The notes under the pieces: model-generated
What the model saw: the letters and a program-made list of their open reading frames with translations, nothing else
Databases searched by the model: none
What the model was told of the DNA's origin: nothing
Shown: positions 14,447-28,800 of the stretch, one piece after another
How positions within the stretch are numbered: position 1 is the first letter of the stretch
Layout of the letters: each line of letters starts with the position of its first letter
Assembly (NCBI GenBank): GCA_000231825.2
Contig: JH720293.1
Location: 3,688,826 to 3,752,825 of the forward strand
Direction of reading: 5' to 3'
DNA length: 64,000 nt
DNA from: Tetrahymena elliotti 4EA
Taxonomy: Eukaryota > Ciliophora > Oligohymenophorea > Hymenostomatida > Tetrahymenidae
Made by a program: the position numbers and the translations under genes

Positions 14447-15592
14447 ATGAAACTAGTAATTTTAATTTTAGCTTTAATATGCTGCTCTTCTTGCAGCAAG
14501 ATAGTAATGAAACTCAGCTAATTCTAGTTTGATGAAAACGAATCAAAAGAATATTTTGTGTAATAAAAGCTTTTACAGTATGGTTTGAGGAGTTATCTCA
14601 ATTAAAATTAAGACTAGTTCTCTGAAATTTCACTTACTGATAACTATAAAAGCTATTACTACTTAAACTTATAAATAGGGACACCTCCTTAAAATTTTAA
14701 ATTAATAGTTGATACAGGTTCTTCTGATTTATGGGTACAAAGCATAGATTGTAAATAAACTGCTTGTTTAAAACATTAAAGATTTAATTACACTGCTTCG
14801 AATTCATTCAAATAAACTGAAAAAAATTTTTCTATACACTATCTTGGAGGAGATGTTTTAGGAAAAGTAGGTTAAGATAGAATCACTTTAGGAGATTTTT
14901 AACTAAGTGATTATAGTTTTGGTATGGCATATTAGTCTAGTAGTCTATTTTAATAAGTGAAATTTGATGGAGTTTTAGGATTAGCCTTTATGAATATATC
15001 AACTATAAAAAGCCCTACTATAGCTGATATGTTATATTAGCAAGGATATATAAGCGAGAATTCATTTTCTATTTATCTTTCATCTGAATAGAATTCTAAT
15101 TAATCTGAACTTATATTAGGGGGTATTAATCATTCATATGCTGAAACAGAATTTAAGTTTTATCCTATTTACTATGATTATTAGTATGTGTTGAAAGGCA
15201 ACTATTTAACTTTCAATAACCAAAAGATTGATGTTAATACAGTAATTATAGATAGTGGAACTTCTGGAATTACAGGGGACGAAAATGTGTTAGGACCTAT
15301 TGTTAACAGCTTTCCTGCAACTTTAGACTGCTTAAATATCAAAGATTATCCAACACTTACTATCAATTTTAATGGTGATGACTATGAGCTTTTACCTGAA
15401 GATTATGTTTAATCTTATACATACTAAGGTGTACTTAACTGTAAGCTAGGTATCAAATACTTTTAGCTTAAAAATCCAAGATAGATTCTTCTTGGTGATA
15501 CTTTTATGAGAAAATATTACACTTACTTTGATAAAACAAACAATAGAATAGGATTTGCTAGGGCTACTTAAAAATATGCATTTTCTAAGTGA
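14447..15592 (+). CDS. Secreted pepsin-type (A1) aspartic endopeptidase
   Basis: Single uninterrupted frame of 382 codons (381 aa) ending in TGA at 15590-15592. The N-terminus MKLVILILALICCSSC is a typical signal peptide. About 55 residues that could serve as a propeptide follow, then the mature fold starts near YYLNLQIGTPPQNFKLIVDT. The two catalytic motifs are both present: DTGSSDLW with Asp89 and DSGTSG with Asp269. The Cys pair around SIDCKQTACLK matches the usual first disulphide, and RQILLGDTFMRKYYTYFD...NRIGFAR is the family C-terminal signature. The region aligned with the flap reads IHYLGGDVLGKVGQD: the flap Tyr is kept but the usual GTG is LGG. Expected destination is the phagosome/lysosome (cathepsin D-like) or secretion. 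Intronless, unlike most of its neighbours. Confidence 0.93.
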
Positions 15593-16844
15593 TATTAAAT
15601 CTAATATTATTTTATCACAAATAAAGCTTATAAACTTTTTTACAAAAATATATTTTACAAACTAATAAAATGTTTCTCTATTAAATTTCTTATTAAATCA
15701 AAAATAAAATGAATAAATTAAGAAAATAGAAATAATTATATGAGGTAAAATACTATTTAATTAAGAACTTTATTTTAATTGCAATTTTAAGTAGATATAA
15801 TAAACATAAACATTCAAATTTTTTATTAATATCATAGAAATATTGATAAAAGTATCATGCTAATCAACAAAATGCTTTATTTAAAATTAGTATGAATTAA
15901 AAGTATTTTTACTCTTTCTAAAACAAATAAGTAAATTGAAATTATTCAGCAATAGAATTTAATCTTTCTGTGAAATATTACAAAATGGAATGGTAAGAAC
16001 TATAAATTTTGTAAAAAAATTTATCTAAAAGAATTTCAACATTCACAAATCATTTGATTTAAAATTAAGATAACATTTATTTTAAGTTGTTAAAATATCA
16101 AGAATTTTTAATACTATTTATGTATTTTCTCTTGAATTTTTGTTATTTTTACTGATTTTTTTTTATTTTAACAGTATTTTAAAATAATAAAAAATTAATT
16201 CTTCTGAATATGTTTAGAATTTAAAATTAAAATAAGGATTTTAAATATTTTTAATAAAATTCATACATTTTAAAAAATTAGAAAGAATTATAAAATCATT
16301 TAAAAATAGATTAAAAAATATATAAAGTGTTTAAAATGAATAAGATTATTTTTAAAATATGAATGAAAATGAGAAGGAGTTTGAGTAGATATGGTATAAA
16401 AAATGGAAATTAATTTATTATGCTTTACTTTGAAAGTGTTAATAGTTTTTGCATTCAATAAGAAAGAAATATGAATATTAAATAATTGTGATTGAAATAA
16501 TATGTAAATGAATAATTAATTTAATTGTATTTTTATAGTGTATATCAAAGAAGAGTGCTTGCTTAGTGCAAATAAATAAAAAAAACGAAAAGGAGAAGAA
16601 TAATATCAATAATATTTGCAACAAATAATTAAATCTATAAAAATTTATTTATTATATAGGCCTATTTAAATAATTAAAACCTAGCAAATTCATAGTCATT
16701 GAAAATTCCACTAAATTTTACAATAAAGTAAGCAAATTCTTATTAAGAGTATAGCTTTCATTTATTGATTCTATTTTGCCATAAATATTTTAGTTTAGAT
16801 AGAAAAACCAATTAGTTATACAATCATCAAGTTAGGATTTAAAG
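15593..16844. other. Intergenic, upstream of dynein heavy chain
   Basis: About 1.25 kb of AT-rich sequence between two plus-strand genes. No conserved frame or structured RNA recognised; presumably holds the protease 3' UTR and the dynein promoter. Confidence 0.5.
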
Positions 16845-19800
16845 ATGCATAATAATAGCATCATTTCTACAGTACCAAAGCAAAGAGGTGTTTACTCAGA
16901 AGTTATTAATCCTGATAACTCTATTTTTTTTGGGGTAAGTTATTATTTTATTTTCTCTAGCTCTATAATAAAAAATAGCTGATTTATTGTTTTTTGCATT
17001 CTTACTTCTCATTCCTTTAAAACATTAATTATTTGCTCACATATTATCCAGTAAATTATGTTTATTATGGTACTTACAAAGATAAAAGAAGCAATTTAAA
17101 TGAAGAAATTTTTTACCAAAAAGAAAACTTAAATTTTATTTTTTAATGAAAACAATAAATAGCCCAATTCTCAAAATGGACCTGATTAGAGTATGTCAAT
17201 TATGCTAACATAAAAGCAAAGACTTCCTAAAGCCTTCACTCTCTCAAGAAAGAATAATTTGTCAGAAAAAGGTTTTAAACTAATGCCTCACACAACAAAA
17301 AGCCAAACTTAATTTAGTTTAAATGCTTAACTGCAATAAGAGCAATAAAGTATTTTACAAGGAGTAGGAGGAAATCTCTCTACTACTAACATACTTAGAA
17401 GATAGCGTTTGAACTAAAGTATCTTAACTAAGAGTATGCAAGCTATGAACATATTTGATAAGAAAAAAATTGAAGATGATAAAACTATTGACCCTAAAGT
17501 TATGGAGCCTTTTGATCCTATTCCAGGTAGAGTACCTAGAAAAGTTGCAATAGATAGAAAGAAAAAAGAATATGCTTCATTTGACATAGAACAATTGCTT
17601 TAAATCGAAGTAGATTTATTATCTAATTATTTAAAAATTAATATTAGCTATAGATCTTAACAAATCCTCAAAAGCAAACAAAATTTCTTTTAATAAAAGC
17701 AATTATTCTATCTATTTATATAACGTTTTTTCTAGCACAACTATTTTTTAAATTAAATTGGTAAAAAATGTAGAAAAAATAATTTTTTTATTTACTATTA
17801 GGGTATAGATTTTAACAAGCAAGGGGATTAAGCAGAATGGCTTCCTTTAGATTTATTTGATGATAATACTTTTGATGATTATTAAGGTTAAGAGTGGATT
17901 GATAGATTGCAAGATGAAGATGGAAATAATAGAATTATGATAGGTAGGGGTCTCAAACATGACTCAGAATAATAAAAATTCATTTGGCTTCCTATTTAAA
18001 TAGAATCTTATGACCAAGAAACTTAATAGTTTTAAGGATTTTGGAGAGAAATAAATGAAAAAGTCTCTCTTCATAGAATTTATTTCTGTTTAGATGCAGA
18101 AGATCCTCGTAAATATGCAAAAAGAGTAGCTCATGCATTCAAACAAAGAATTTATGCAGATTCAATTATAAGGTAAAACATATAGAAAAATTATATTTAG
18201 GTTTTATCAGTATATAATAAACATATTAATGAAACAGTTTACATAATAAATATATCAATTCAAAAGAAATATTAGAAATTACAATAACCTTTAATTGCAA
18301 TTTTATTTGGAAGTTATTATTTTAGTTTTATTATTAAGATTTTAAAATAAATAATTTAATTTTAACTTAATAATTATTTTTATTTTTAAATAAATAGATA
18401 CAATTTTATAATTGACAATATGCCACTTTAAGATTTGAGTGAATTAGATACAGAATAGAAAAAGAGATTGGAAGCTTTAGCAAAAACAAAGTAATTAGAA
18501 AATCTTGAAACTACAGCTTTGATTATTGAGGTTAATAATGACTATGCCAGAACTATGAATAGGATTATTTTTGATAAATTTATGGATGAAAATAAAGAAT
18601 AATAGTCAGAAGTTACGCTTTTCCCTGATAACTTGTAATTACCTCCTGAAGCTGAGGAAAAAGAAGTTTCTTATTATGGAATGGTTCCTTTAGAAAGACA
18701 TTTTGGTGCTAAAACAATGTATATTAATAACTTTGGAGAAATTAATTATGAAGACCCCAAAGATTTCACTGAGATTTTCAAAGACTTTTGCTTTGCTTCA
18801 TTATTTATCAAAGAAGAGGTATAATTATTTTAATTTACTAAATTTATAAAAATGTCTAAAAAAATCAATAGGTTATACAAGCTTTATAAGAAATTAGAGT
18901 TGAATGCAATAAGGTTTTGGAAATGGAAATATTCAATACTGATTTGAATTCGTGCATGGTTTTGGAAGAATTTAAGCATATTTAAGAATCTGCAACAAGC
19001 TAAATTCTATATCATCTAAAGGGATCATGGATTTCTGAACTCACTAAGATTATTAAAAATAACTTTTAAGGTGTGGGTAAAGGGTGGTTCAACATGAAAG
19101 AAACTAATAAAATCACTTATGATTTTGGTAAACTAAAAAGATTCTTAACAGTAGTTCGTCTTCAGATGCAAGATACTATTCTAACTCTTGTTAAGAGATG
19201 TTATATTGGTTTATATGACTACTTACTAGCATTTGTCCCTCTTGAGGTTTAAATAGAAAATCCTAACAAGGTAAAAAATGTCTATAGGGATTCTGATGAA
19301 TTGAAAAATTAGACTAAATAAAATGGAGGAAAAGAAGATCCTATGAATGCTCTATTTTTAATTGATTTGGTCAAGACACAAAATGATTAAGAATTTGTAT
19401 ACTCTACTAATCCCATGAATTTCATTAATATGATCATTTAGACTTTTGAGAAAGGTTTGGAAGAAATATCTAAAATCCCAGATTTAGAACCTAAAATTGT
19501 TCAGGAGTTACACAAATCTATGAAAGCAGAGACTTATATTAGAACTCCTATGAAACCAAGAGAAAGACCTATTACTCCTGATATGTCAGCTAAACCACGT
19601 AAATTCCCAGATGAAAATAAATGGATCTGGGATTTATTAGAAGATTTGAAATTGTAATTAATTGAAGGTATCAAACCTTTAGATGAGTATCTAGAATCTT
19701 TTAATTAATTTAAAGAAGTTTTGAGAATGGACCCAGATGAGGTTATTAGAGTTATAGAAGCTGATGAAAATAATAATTATGATGTTGATAAAATAGTAGA

Positions 19801-22800
19801 GGAAATTTAAAATATCAAGAAAAAAGAAGAGGATTTAAGAAGCAAAATTCCTTTAGAAATGCATGTTTCTTTCTTTTAAATTCAAACAAATGAAATTTTA
19901 GGCTATTTATGTGAAAAATACTACTCATTATAAAAGAATTTCATAGAAATGATAGCTAAAAAAGCAAGAATGTCTACTCAAGCAATCACTAATACCTTTA
20001 TATAAATATAAAAACGTATTAAAGAAATCCCTTAAAACATTGAAGAGTTGACTGAACTTAAAGAGTACATGTTAAATGTACCCATGGAACTAGAAAAAGT
20101 TAAAATTGAAATGAATAAGTGTTTTGAAATTTATAGCACTTTAGATGGATTTGGTTACAGATTTTCGAAACTTGACTTAGACTAAAAGTGGACGATTTTT
20201 GGATCTCCTAAAGAGACACTGGAATTAATTTCTAAAAAGTAAAAATTAATCATTACACATATTCATTAAATACATTTTATATTAAAAAAGAACTAAAGAT
20301 TTAGAAAAAGACAAAGTTAAATTCTTAGATGAAATGAAGTTACAATAAAATGACTTCAAAGACTAGGTTGATAATTTGGAGAGAACTATTTTGAACTTCA
20401 ATTAATATAGTGATATCAATTAACATGAAGAAGTAGCATAGACAGCATTGAATATTATCAAGTAAATTAAAGAATTTTAAGAGGAATCAAGGAAATTTAA
20501 TAGCAGAGAAGGTTTATTTGAAATGGAGTCAACAAACTATGAGCAAATCATTAGCATGGAAAAAGAATTTTAACCTTATCAAAATATGTGGATTACTGGT
20601 GACTAATGGTATAAGAATTAAGTTTAATGGTTACATGGAGAGTGGGAAACTTTGGATGCAGTCCAAGCTGAAAAATTTGTTGAAGATAGCATTCAGCTCC
20701 TTAACAAGGCCATCCGTAGTTTCAAAGATAGAAAAATAGATAATATTTGTGCAATAGCTTAGAAAATTAAAGTAATTTCAAATTTATAATTAAAATATGC
20801 TAAAAATCAATTAATTTCAAATTAGTCTGAAATTGAAGAATTTAAGCCTAAAGTTCCACTTATGGTAGGTTTACGTTAAAAGGGTATGAAAGAAAGACAT
20901 TGGTAAGATATTTCAGCAAAGATTGGATTTGAAGTAAAGCCAACTCCAGATTTTACTTTCACAAAAGCTCTTGATCTTAATCTTATGAAGATTGTAGACC
21001 ATTGTGTTGAAGTAGGTGAAAGAGCATCAAAAGTAATCGAAAACAATTTTTATTGAAAATATTAATTTCTTGTAATTTAAAACAAATCATAGGAATATCA
21101 AATTGAAAATATGCTTGCTGATATGAAGAGCATTTGGGAAACAGTTAACTTCTAATTTAAAGAATATAAATAGAGCTATATAGTTAAGGGTTATGATGAA
21201 ATACAAATTATTTTAGATGACCATATCGTTAATTCATAAAATTTATAGTTTTCACCTTTCAAGAAGCCTTTTGAATAAGAAATTATAGAATGGAACGAGT
21301 AGCTTAAGATTATGTCAGATGTACTTGAAGAATGGGCAAAGTGCTAAGGATAATGGATGTAAGAAATATTTTTATAAATTTTATTTATTTGTTCTTAAAT
21401 CTCGGTTTTTATTAGGTATCTTCAACCTATTTTTGATTCACCAGATATTGCTAAGTAATTACCTGCAGAAACTAAAAAATTCAAAACTGTTGATAGTACT
21501 TGGAAGCACACCATGAATCAAGCTAAGATGATAGTTAATGTCAGAAGAGTTTGTATTGGTGAAGGTCTCCTAGAAAGACTTTAGGAAGCTAATAAAAATC
21601 TTGAAATTATTTAAAAAGAATTGAATAATTATTTGGAGAAAAAGAGAGAAATCTTTGCGCGTTTCTATTTCTTGTCAAATGATGATTTGCTTGAAATTCT
21701 TTCTCAAACTAAAGAACCAACTGCAGTCTAGCCTCACTTAAAAAAAGTATTCGAAAATATTAATGAAATTGAATTTGACGAAAATAAAAGAATCAAAGCT
21801 ATGATGTCTGCTGAAAAAGAAAAAGTTGATTTTATTGAATTAGTAGATCCTAAAAATAAAAATGTAGAAAATTGGATGAATGAGCTTGAAAATATGATGT
21901 GCAAATCCATCAGAGCTTCTCTTAATAATTCAGTCCTTGATTACCCCACAAAGAAAAGAACTGAATGGGTTATTAGTCATCCAGGTATATTTATTGACAA
22001 ATAATTTAAGAAACTATACCAGAATAAATAGCTTTTTATTTAAATTTTGTTATCACTTTATATTTTAAAATCAGACTTGATGATTTAAAAAATTAATAAA
22101 ATTTATAATAAAAAAATTAGGTTAATGTGTTCTTAACGGATCTTAATTAGTTTGGACTAATTCAGTTGAGGTTGCATATAAGGATGGAGTAAAAGGTGTC
22201 AAAATTTATTGGGATAAATTAGATATTTATTTAAAAGATTTGGTAGAGTTGGTCAGACAAAAATTAACTAAGTAGTAGATGGTTACTATTAATGCACTTA
22301 TTGTACTTGATGTGCATGCAAAGGATGTTGTTGAGAATTTATGGAGAACAAATGTTAATGATATTGCTGCATTTGAGTGGATTTCTCAACTGAGATATTA
22401 CTGGGAAAATGATGATTGTTATGTAAAATGTATTTAGACATCATTCCCATATGGTTACGAGTATTTAGGTAATACTCTTAGATTGGTTATTACTCCCCTT
22501 ACTGATAAATGTTACATGACTCTTATGGGTGCCTTAAAACTTAATTTAGGAGGTGCTCCAGCTGGACCTGCTGGAACTGGTAAAACAGAATCAGTAAAAG
22601 ATCTAGCTAAAGCCTTAGCAAAGTAATGTGTTGTCTTTAATTGTTCAGATAGTATGGATTACATTATGGTTGGTAAATTCTTTAAAGGTTTAGCTAGTGC
22701 AGGAGCCTGGTGTTGTTTTGATGAATTTAATAGAATTAACATAGAAGTACTTTCTGTTATTGCCCAATAACTCCTTATTCTTTTTGGTGAAAAAGCAAAA

Positions 22801-25800
22801 GGTACTCCAGCAGTAGAGTTTGAAGGCTCAGTTATCAAGCTTAAGCCTACTTTTTGTGTCTTTATTACTATGAACCCTGGTTATGCTGGTCGTACAGAAC
22901 TTCCTGATAACTTAAAGGCTCTTTTCCGTGCTGTAGCTATGATGGTTCCAGATTATGCTATGATTGGAGAAATTATGCTTTATAGTTTTGGTTTCACTGA
23001 AGGTAACTAAAATCATATTTACACCTCAAATGAATTAAACTACAAACTTCTTTTTAAAATCATTTTTTCAATAATTATTGATGAAAAAATATTTAATTTT
23101 TATTTTAAATTAATTTAGGTAGAAAACTTGCAAAGAAAATGGTTGCAACATTTAAGTTGTCATCAGAATAATTATCTTCATAGGATCACTATGATTATGG
23201 TATGAGAGCAGTCAGAAGTGTTATTAATGCCGCTGGTCTTTTGAAAGCGGCTAATCCTGATATGGATGAAGGTTAGCTTTTGCTACGTGCTCTTAGAGAT
23301 GTAAATGTTCCTAAATTTTTGAAAGATGATCTTCCTTTGTTTGAAAATATTATGTCAGATCTTTTCCCTGGTGTTGAAAAACCTTAAGTCAATTATGGAA
23401 AACTTCTAGAATCGATTGATTCAAAGTGTGTAGACCAAGGACTCTAGCCAGTACCTCCATTTATTGCAAAAATTATTTAACTATATGATACTATCTAAGT
23501 TCGTCATGGTCTTATGATAGTAGGTCCTACTGGTGGTGGTAAAACCAGTAACTACAAAGTATTATAAGCAGCCATGAGTCAACTTCATGACTAAGGATTT
23601 GCCAAAGTTAATGTGCATATTTTGAATCCAAAGAGTATAACTATGGGTTAGTTATATGGTTAATTCAATGAGCAAACACATGAATGGACTGATGGTATTT
23701 ATCATCTTTTAGATTAGAGATTTAAATTGATTTAAAATAATATTAAAAGGTATTCTTGCTTATAGAGTGAGAGAGTGCTGTAGAGATTAATCTGTAGAGA
23801 AACACTGGGTTATGTTTGATGGACCAGTAGATGCTATTTGGATTGAATCTATGAACACAGTTTTGGATGACAATAAAAAATTATGTCTTAATTCTGGTTA
23901 AATCTTAACTCTTACTCCTCAAATGACAATGATGTTTGAAGTAATTCAATTCAAAATAAATATTTTAATTTTAAATTAATAATGCTTTTAAAGGTAGAAG
24001 ATTTAACTGTTGCAAGTCCTGCTACTGTTAGTAGATGTGGTATGATTTATATGGAACCCGAGTCTTTGGGAGTGAAACCTCTTATTCAATCATGGCTTAA
24101 CACAATCCCTTAAAATATTATCAAGTTTGGAAAAATTTTTGAAAAGTTAAAGAATCTCTTTGATTAATATATTGAAGATACATTGTGGTTCTTACGTCGT
24201 AATATTATAGAACCTGTAACTACTATGAATAATAACCTTGTACAATCGTTATGTCGTCTTTTAATGTGCTTCTTTAGAAACTACGAAGAATCAGAAGTCA
24301 AAAAAATATAAGAAGAGGAATTATAAAAAGTTGAAAAATCATTAGAACAATTATTTATTTTCTGTATGATATGGTCTATTGGGTGCACTGGTGAATATGA
24401 AGGAAGAATTAAATTTGACCAATATTTAAGAGAAAAAGTTTTACAATTAAGTCCAAGCGTGATATTACCTGAAGAAGGTACAGTTTATGAATATGAATTT
24501 GATTTAGCTACCAAATAATTCATTCGCTGGAGTGACAGGAACAAAGAATTTTAGATTGACCAAAAAGCCCAATATCATGAAATTATGATTCCTACTTAAG
24601 ACTCTACTAGAAATACCTATATAATGAATTTGTTACTTACAAATTCTTATCATATTTTGACTCCTGGTCCAACAGGTATGTTTAATAATTTTAAAAGATA
24701 CAACACATTTAAAATATTTCTATTTAATAATAGGTACTGGCAAATCTTTAAACATATCTAATTTACTTACGTCTGGATTAAATGAGAACTTTTAATCTAT
24801 TTCCTTAACTTTCTCAGCCTAAACAAGTGCTAACTAAACTCAAGATACTATTGATGGTAAAATGGATAAAAGAAGAAAAGGTGTCTTCGGTCCTCCTATT
24901 GGTAAAAAATTCATCATATTCGTAGACGATCTTAACATGCCTAAAAAAGAAGAGTATGGTGCCCAACCTCCTATTGAACTTATCAGATAATATCTTGACC
25001 ATAAAGGTATTTTTACATTTAAAGGAACAAAAAATTCCAAAAATTTTAAATTCTTTAAAACAAAAAAATATGAAATTTCATTCAAAATCAAGATTTTACA
25101 ATTAAATCAAAATTTGTGTGAAAAAATTAAATTTATAAAAAATGTTCATTTTAATAATAAAGGATGGTATAATAGAAGAGATTTACAATTCATGAGAATG
25201 GAAGATGTAATTATTTTATCTGCTATGGGACCTCCAGGTGGTGGTAGAACATTTATTACTAATAGAGTGGTCCGTCACTTTAACATTTTAGGTTACACAG
25301 AACTTGACTAGAACACTATCTAAGAAATATTTAAGAATTTAGTTTCCTTCTTTTTAAAAAGATTTTCAGAAGATATTAAATCTAATATTAGTAGCATTGT
25401 TAAAACTTCTCTAGATGTCTACAATTAAGTAAAATTAGACCTTCTTCCTACTCCTTCTAAGTCTCACTATACTTTCAATTTGCGTGATATTTGGAAAGTA
25501 TTTTAAGGTGTTTGCTCTATCACACCCAAGTTTTGTGTAGACTTAAAATAATTGCTCAGATTATTCTATCATGAAAATATGAGAGTCTTCCATGATAGAT
25601 TAACAACAGAAGCTGATAGAAAATATTTGCACAAGCTACTTGTTTCACAATTTTAGGCTTACAACGTCAAAGAAGCAGAAGTATTTTTAATTTCTTTTTT
25701 GAAATATCTTAATTATTTAAATTTATGAAAAGGTTATTGATAATGAACGTATCATTTATGGTGACTTTTTATCTGGAAGAGAAGTAGAAATTAGAAATTA

Positions 25801-28800
25801 TCAGTAAGTAACTGATTTGAATTCTTTATTGGATAAAATGGATAATTTCCAAGAAGAATTTAATAATGATGGTTCATTTGTTTTTGGAGGTTAGAAAAAG
25901 CATATGAAATTAGTTATGTTCTTAGATGCTTGCGAACATATTGCAAGAATAGCACGTATTATAAGATAACCAAATGGTAATGCTCTTATTTTAGGTGTTG
26001 GTGGTTCAGGAAGATAATCCTTAAGCAGAATGGCGACTTTCATAACCAATTATAAGATTTTCTAAATCGAAGTGATTAAAAATTATAATATGAGAAGTTG
26101 GAGAGATGATGTCAAAAAAGTTCTACTTTATGCAGGGATAGAAAATAAACCTATCTCTTTCTTGTTTTGTGATACTTAAATTATAAAAGAGTAAATGATG
26201 GAAGATATTAACAATATTCTCAATTCAGGTGATGTTACTGGAATTTATCAAGACAAAGTAATCAAATTTTTTTGGTTAATAATCATATTAAATGTATCTT
26301 TTATATAGGATTAAGAAGAAATTATGGCTGCGTGCAAAGCAGATTGTTTGAAAAAGTAGCTACCTCCTACCAAGATGAATATATTTACTATTTATTTGAA
26401 TAGAGTTAGAAAAAATATTCATTTAATTATTGCTATGTCTCCTCTTGGCAGTGCTTTCACTACTAGACTACGTATGTTCCCTTCATTGGTCAACTGTTGC
26501 ACAATTGATTGGTTTACAGAGTGGCCAGAGGTAAAATAAACATTAATTATTGTTAACAGAAAAAAAAACTTTTAATTTTTTTATTAGGAAGCTTTAATTA
26601 ATGTTGGAAAAGGTTAATTATAAGATTATGAAGAAGATCTATAGTTAGGTCAAAACCTTGGTACTGTTGTGGTAACTATTAAAATATATACTATTTATTA
26701 TGATTAATCTATTAATAATGTTATATTTTAAAAAAAAGGAAATGTTTAAAATAATCCATAAATCCGTTGAAAAAGCTTCAGATAAATTCTATGAATAGTT
26801 GCGTAGATACAATTATGTTACTCCAACTAGTTATTTGGAATTACTTTCTACATTTAGAAATGTTCTTTCTTTTAAAAAGAAAGAAGTTTAAAAGAGTATT
26901 ATTAGACTTAAATCTGGTCTTGATAAACTCGAAGAAGCTAATAAATCAGTTGAAGAAATGAGAATTGTACTTAAAGATATGCAACCCTAACTTGAGAAAG
27001 CCTCAGCTGAAACAGAAAAAATGATGGAAAAATTATCAGTCGATAAAGCAGATGCAGATGCAACCTAAAAAGTTGTTGCTGTTGAAGAAGCTTAAGCTAC
27101 TTAATAGGTAATATTTAGAAAAATAGGTTATATTAAATTAAAATTTTATTTAATATCATTTAGGCTGCTGAAGCTACAAAACTTGCAGAAGAAGCAGAAG
27201 CAGCTGTTGCTGATGCTAATAGATAGCTTGCAGAAACATTAGCTGAAGTACAAAAACTTAAAAAGGAACATTTATCTGAAATTAAAGCTTTGGGTTCTCC
27301 TCCTGTTGCAGTCAAAGTTACATTGGGTGGTGTTGTGATATTGAATTAAGATTTTATTAAACAAAATGGTGGTTAAATTATAATGAGTAATGCTGAAGGT
27401 TAAGTTGGTAGCAAGAAGGAAGAAAACTATTTTGAAACTGCTAAAAGATATTTACTAAACGATACAAAGTAGTTACTCGATCTTTTGATGAATTATGATA
27501 AGGATTCAATCACTGCTGCCACAATAAAAAAACTTGAAGAAAAAATATTAAATCAACCTGAATTTTCTTTTAATGCAGTAGAAAGATGTAATTTTGCCAC
27601 AAAATTCTTGTTTATGTGGGTAAATGCAATGGTTGGTTATTACAGAGTGTACACTGACACAAAGCCATTAAGAGAAAAATTGGTCGAAATGAGAAGAATT
27701 GTAGATGAAAAGATGAGTGAATTGAAGATTAAGAAAGAAGAGCTTGCAAAAATTAATGCAAAGATTTAACATTTAGAAGAAATGTTCTCTTAAAAAATGA
27801 AATAAAAGGAGGAACTTACTCGTAAAATTGATGAATGTGAAATTAAGTTAGAAAGAGCTAAAAAATTAACTGATGGTTTGTCTGAAGAATCAGTCAGATG
27901 GGCATAAGATATTAAGGCTTTAAATGCCAAAGCTAATTTAGTCCCAGCTCACTCTATTATTGCTGCAGGTATGATTGCATACAGTGGCCCATTCACATCT
28001 AACTTCAGATAAGATCTTGAGTAAGACTGGGTTTTAAATCTTGCTTAGCTTGAGCTTGAACATGATACTAAAATTACTATGAGATCTTTCTTAGGAGAGC
28101 CAGTTAAAATTTAACAATGGAATATTAGTGGTCTTCCCAAAGATGATACTTCTATTGAAAATGGTATTATAATAGAATAAGGTAGAAGATGGCCTCTTAT
28201 GATTGATCCTTAGACTCAAGCAAATAAATATATTAAAAATATGGGTAAAGATCATTTAGAAGGTAAATTTAATATTTTCATTATAAATTTTTGTCTTTAA
28301 ATGATATTTTATTAACAATATTAGGTATTGAAATTGTAAAAGCCAATGAAGCAACAATTATGAAGACTATGGAATTAGCTGTATAATTTGGAAGATGGGT
28401 GCTTATTGAAAATGTCGGTACTGAACTTGATCCTTCTCTTGAGCCTATTTTGAATTAATAGGTTGTTAAATAAGGAAGTGGTTACGTTATAGTTATTGGT
28501 GATAAGCCATTAAATTATTCTGATCAATTCAAACTTTTCCTGACCACAACTATGCCGAACCCTCATTATCCTCCCGAAACTTTTGTTAAGGTTAGTATCA
28601 TTAACTTTGCTATTACACCAAGCGGTTTAGAAGAGTAAATGTTAGCTCAAATTGTAGCTTTAGAAAACCCTACACTTCAATAAAAGAAAACTGAAATTGT
28701 GAAGAAGAATGCAGAAGATTAACGTGCTTTGATTAAAATTGAAGATTCAATCCTTGAAAGTTTGTCTGGAACAGGAGAAATATCTGAAATATTGATGGAT

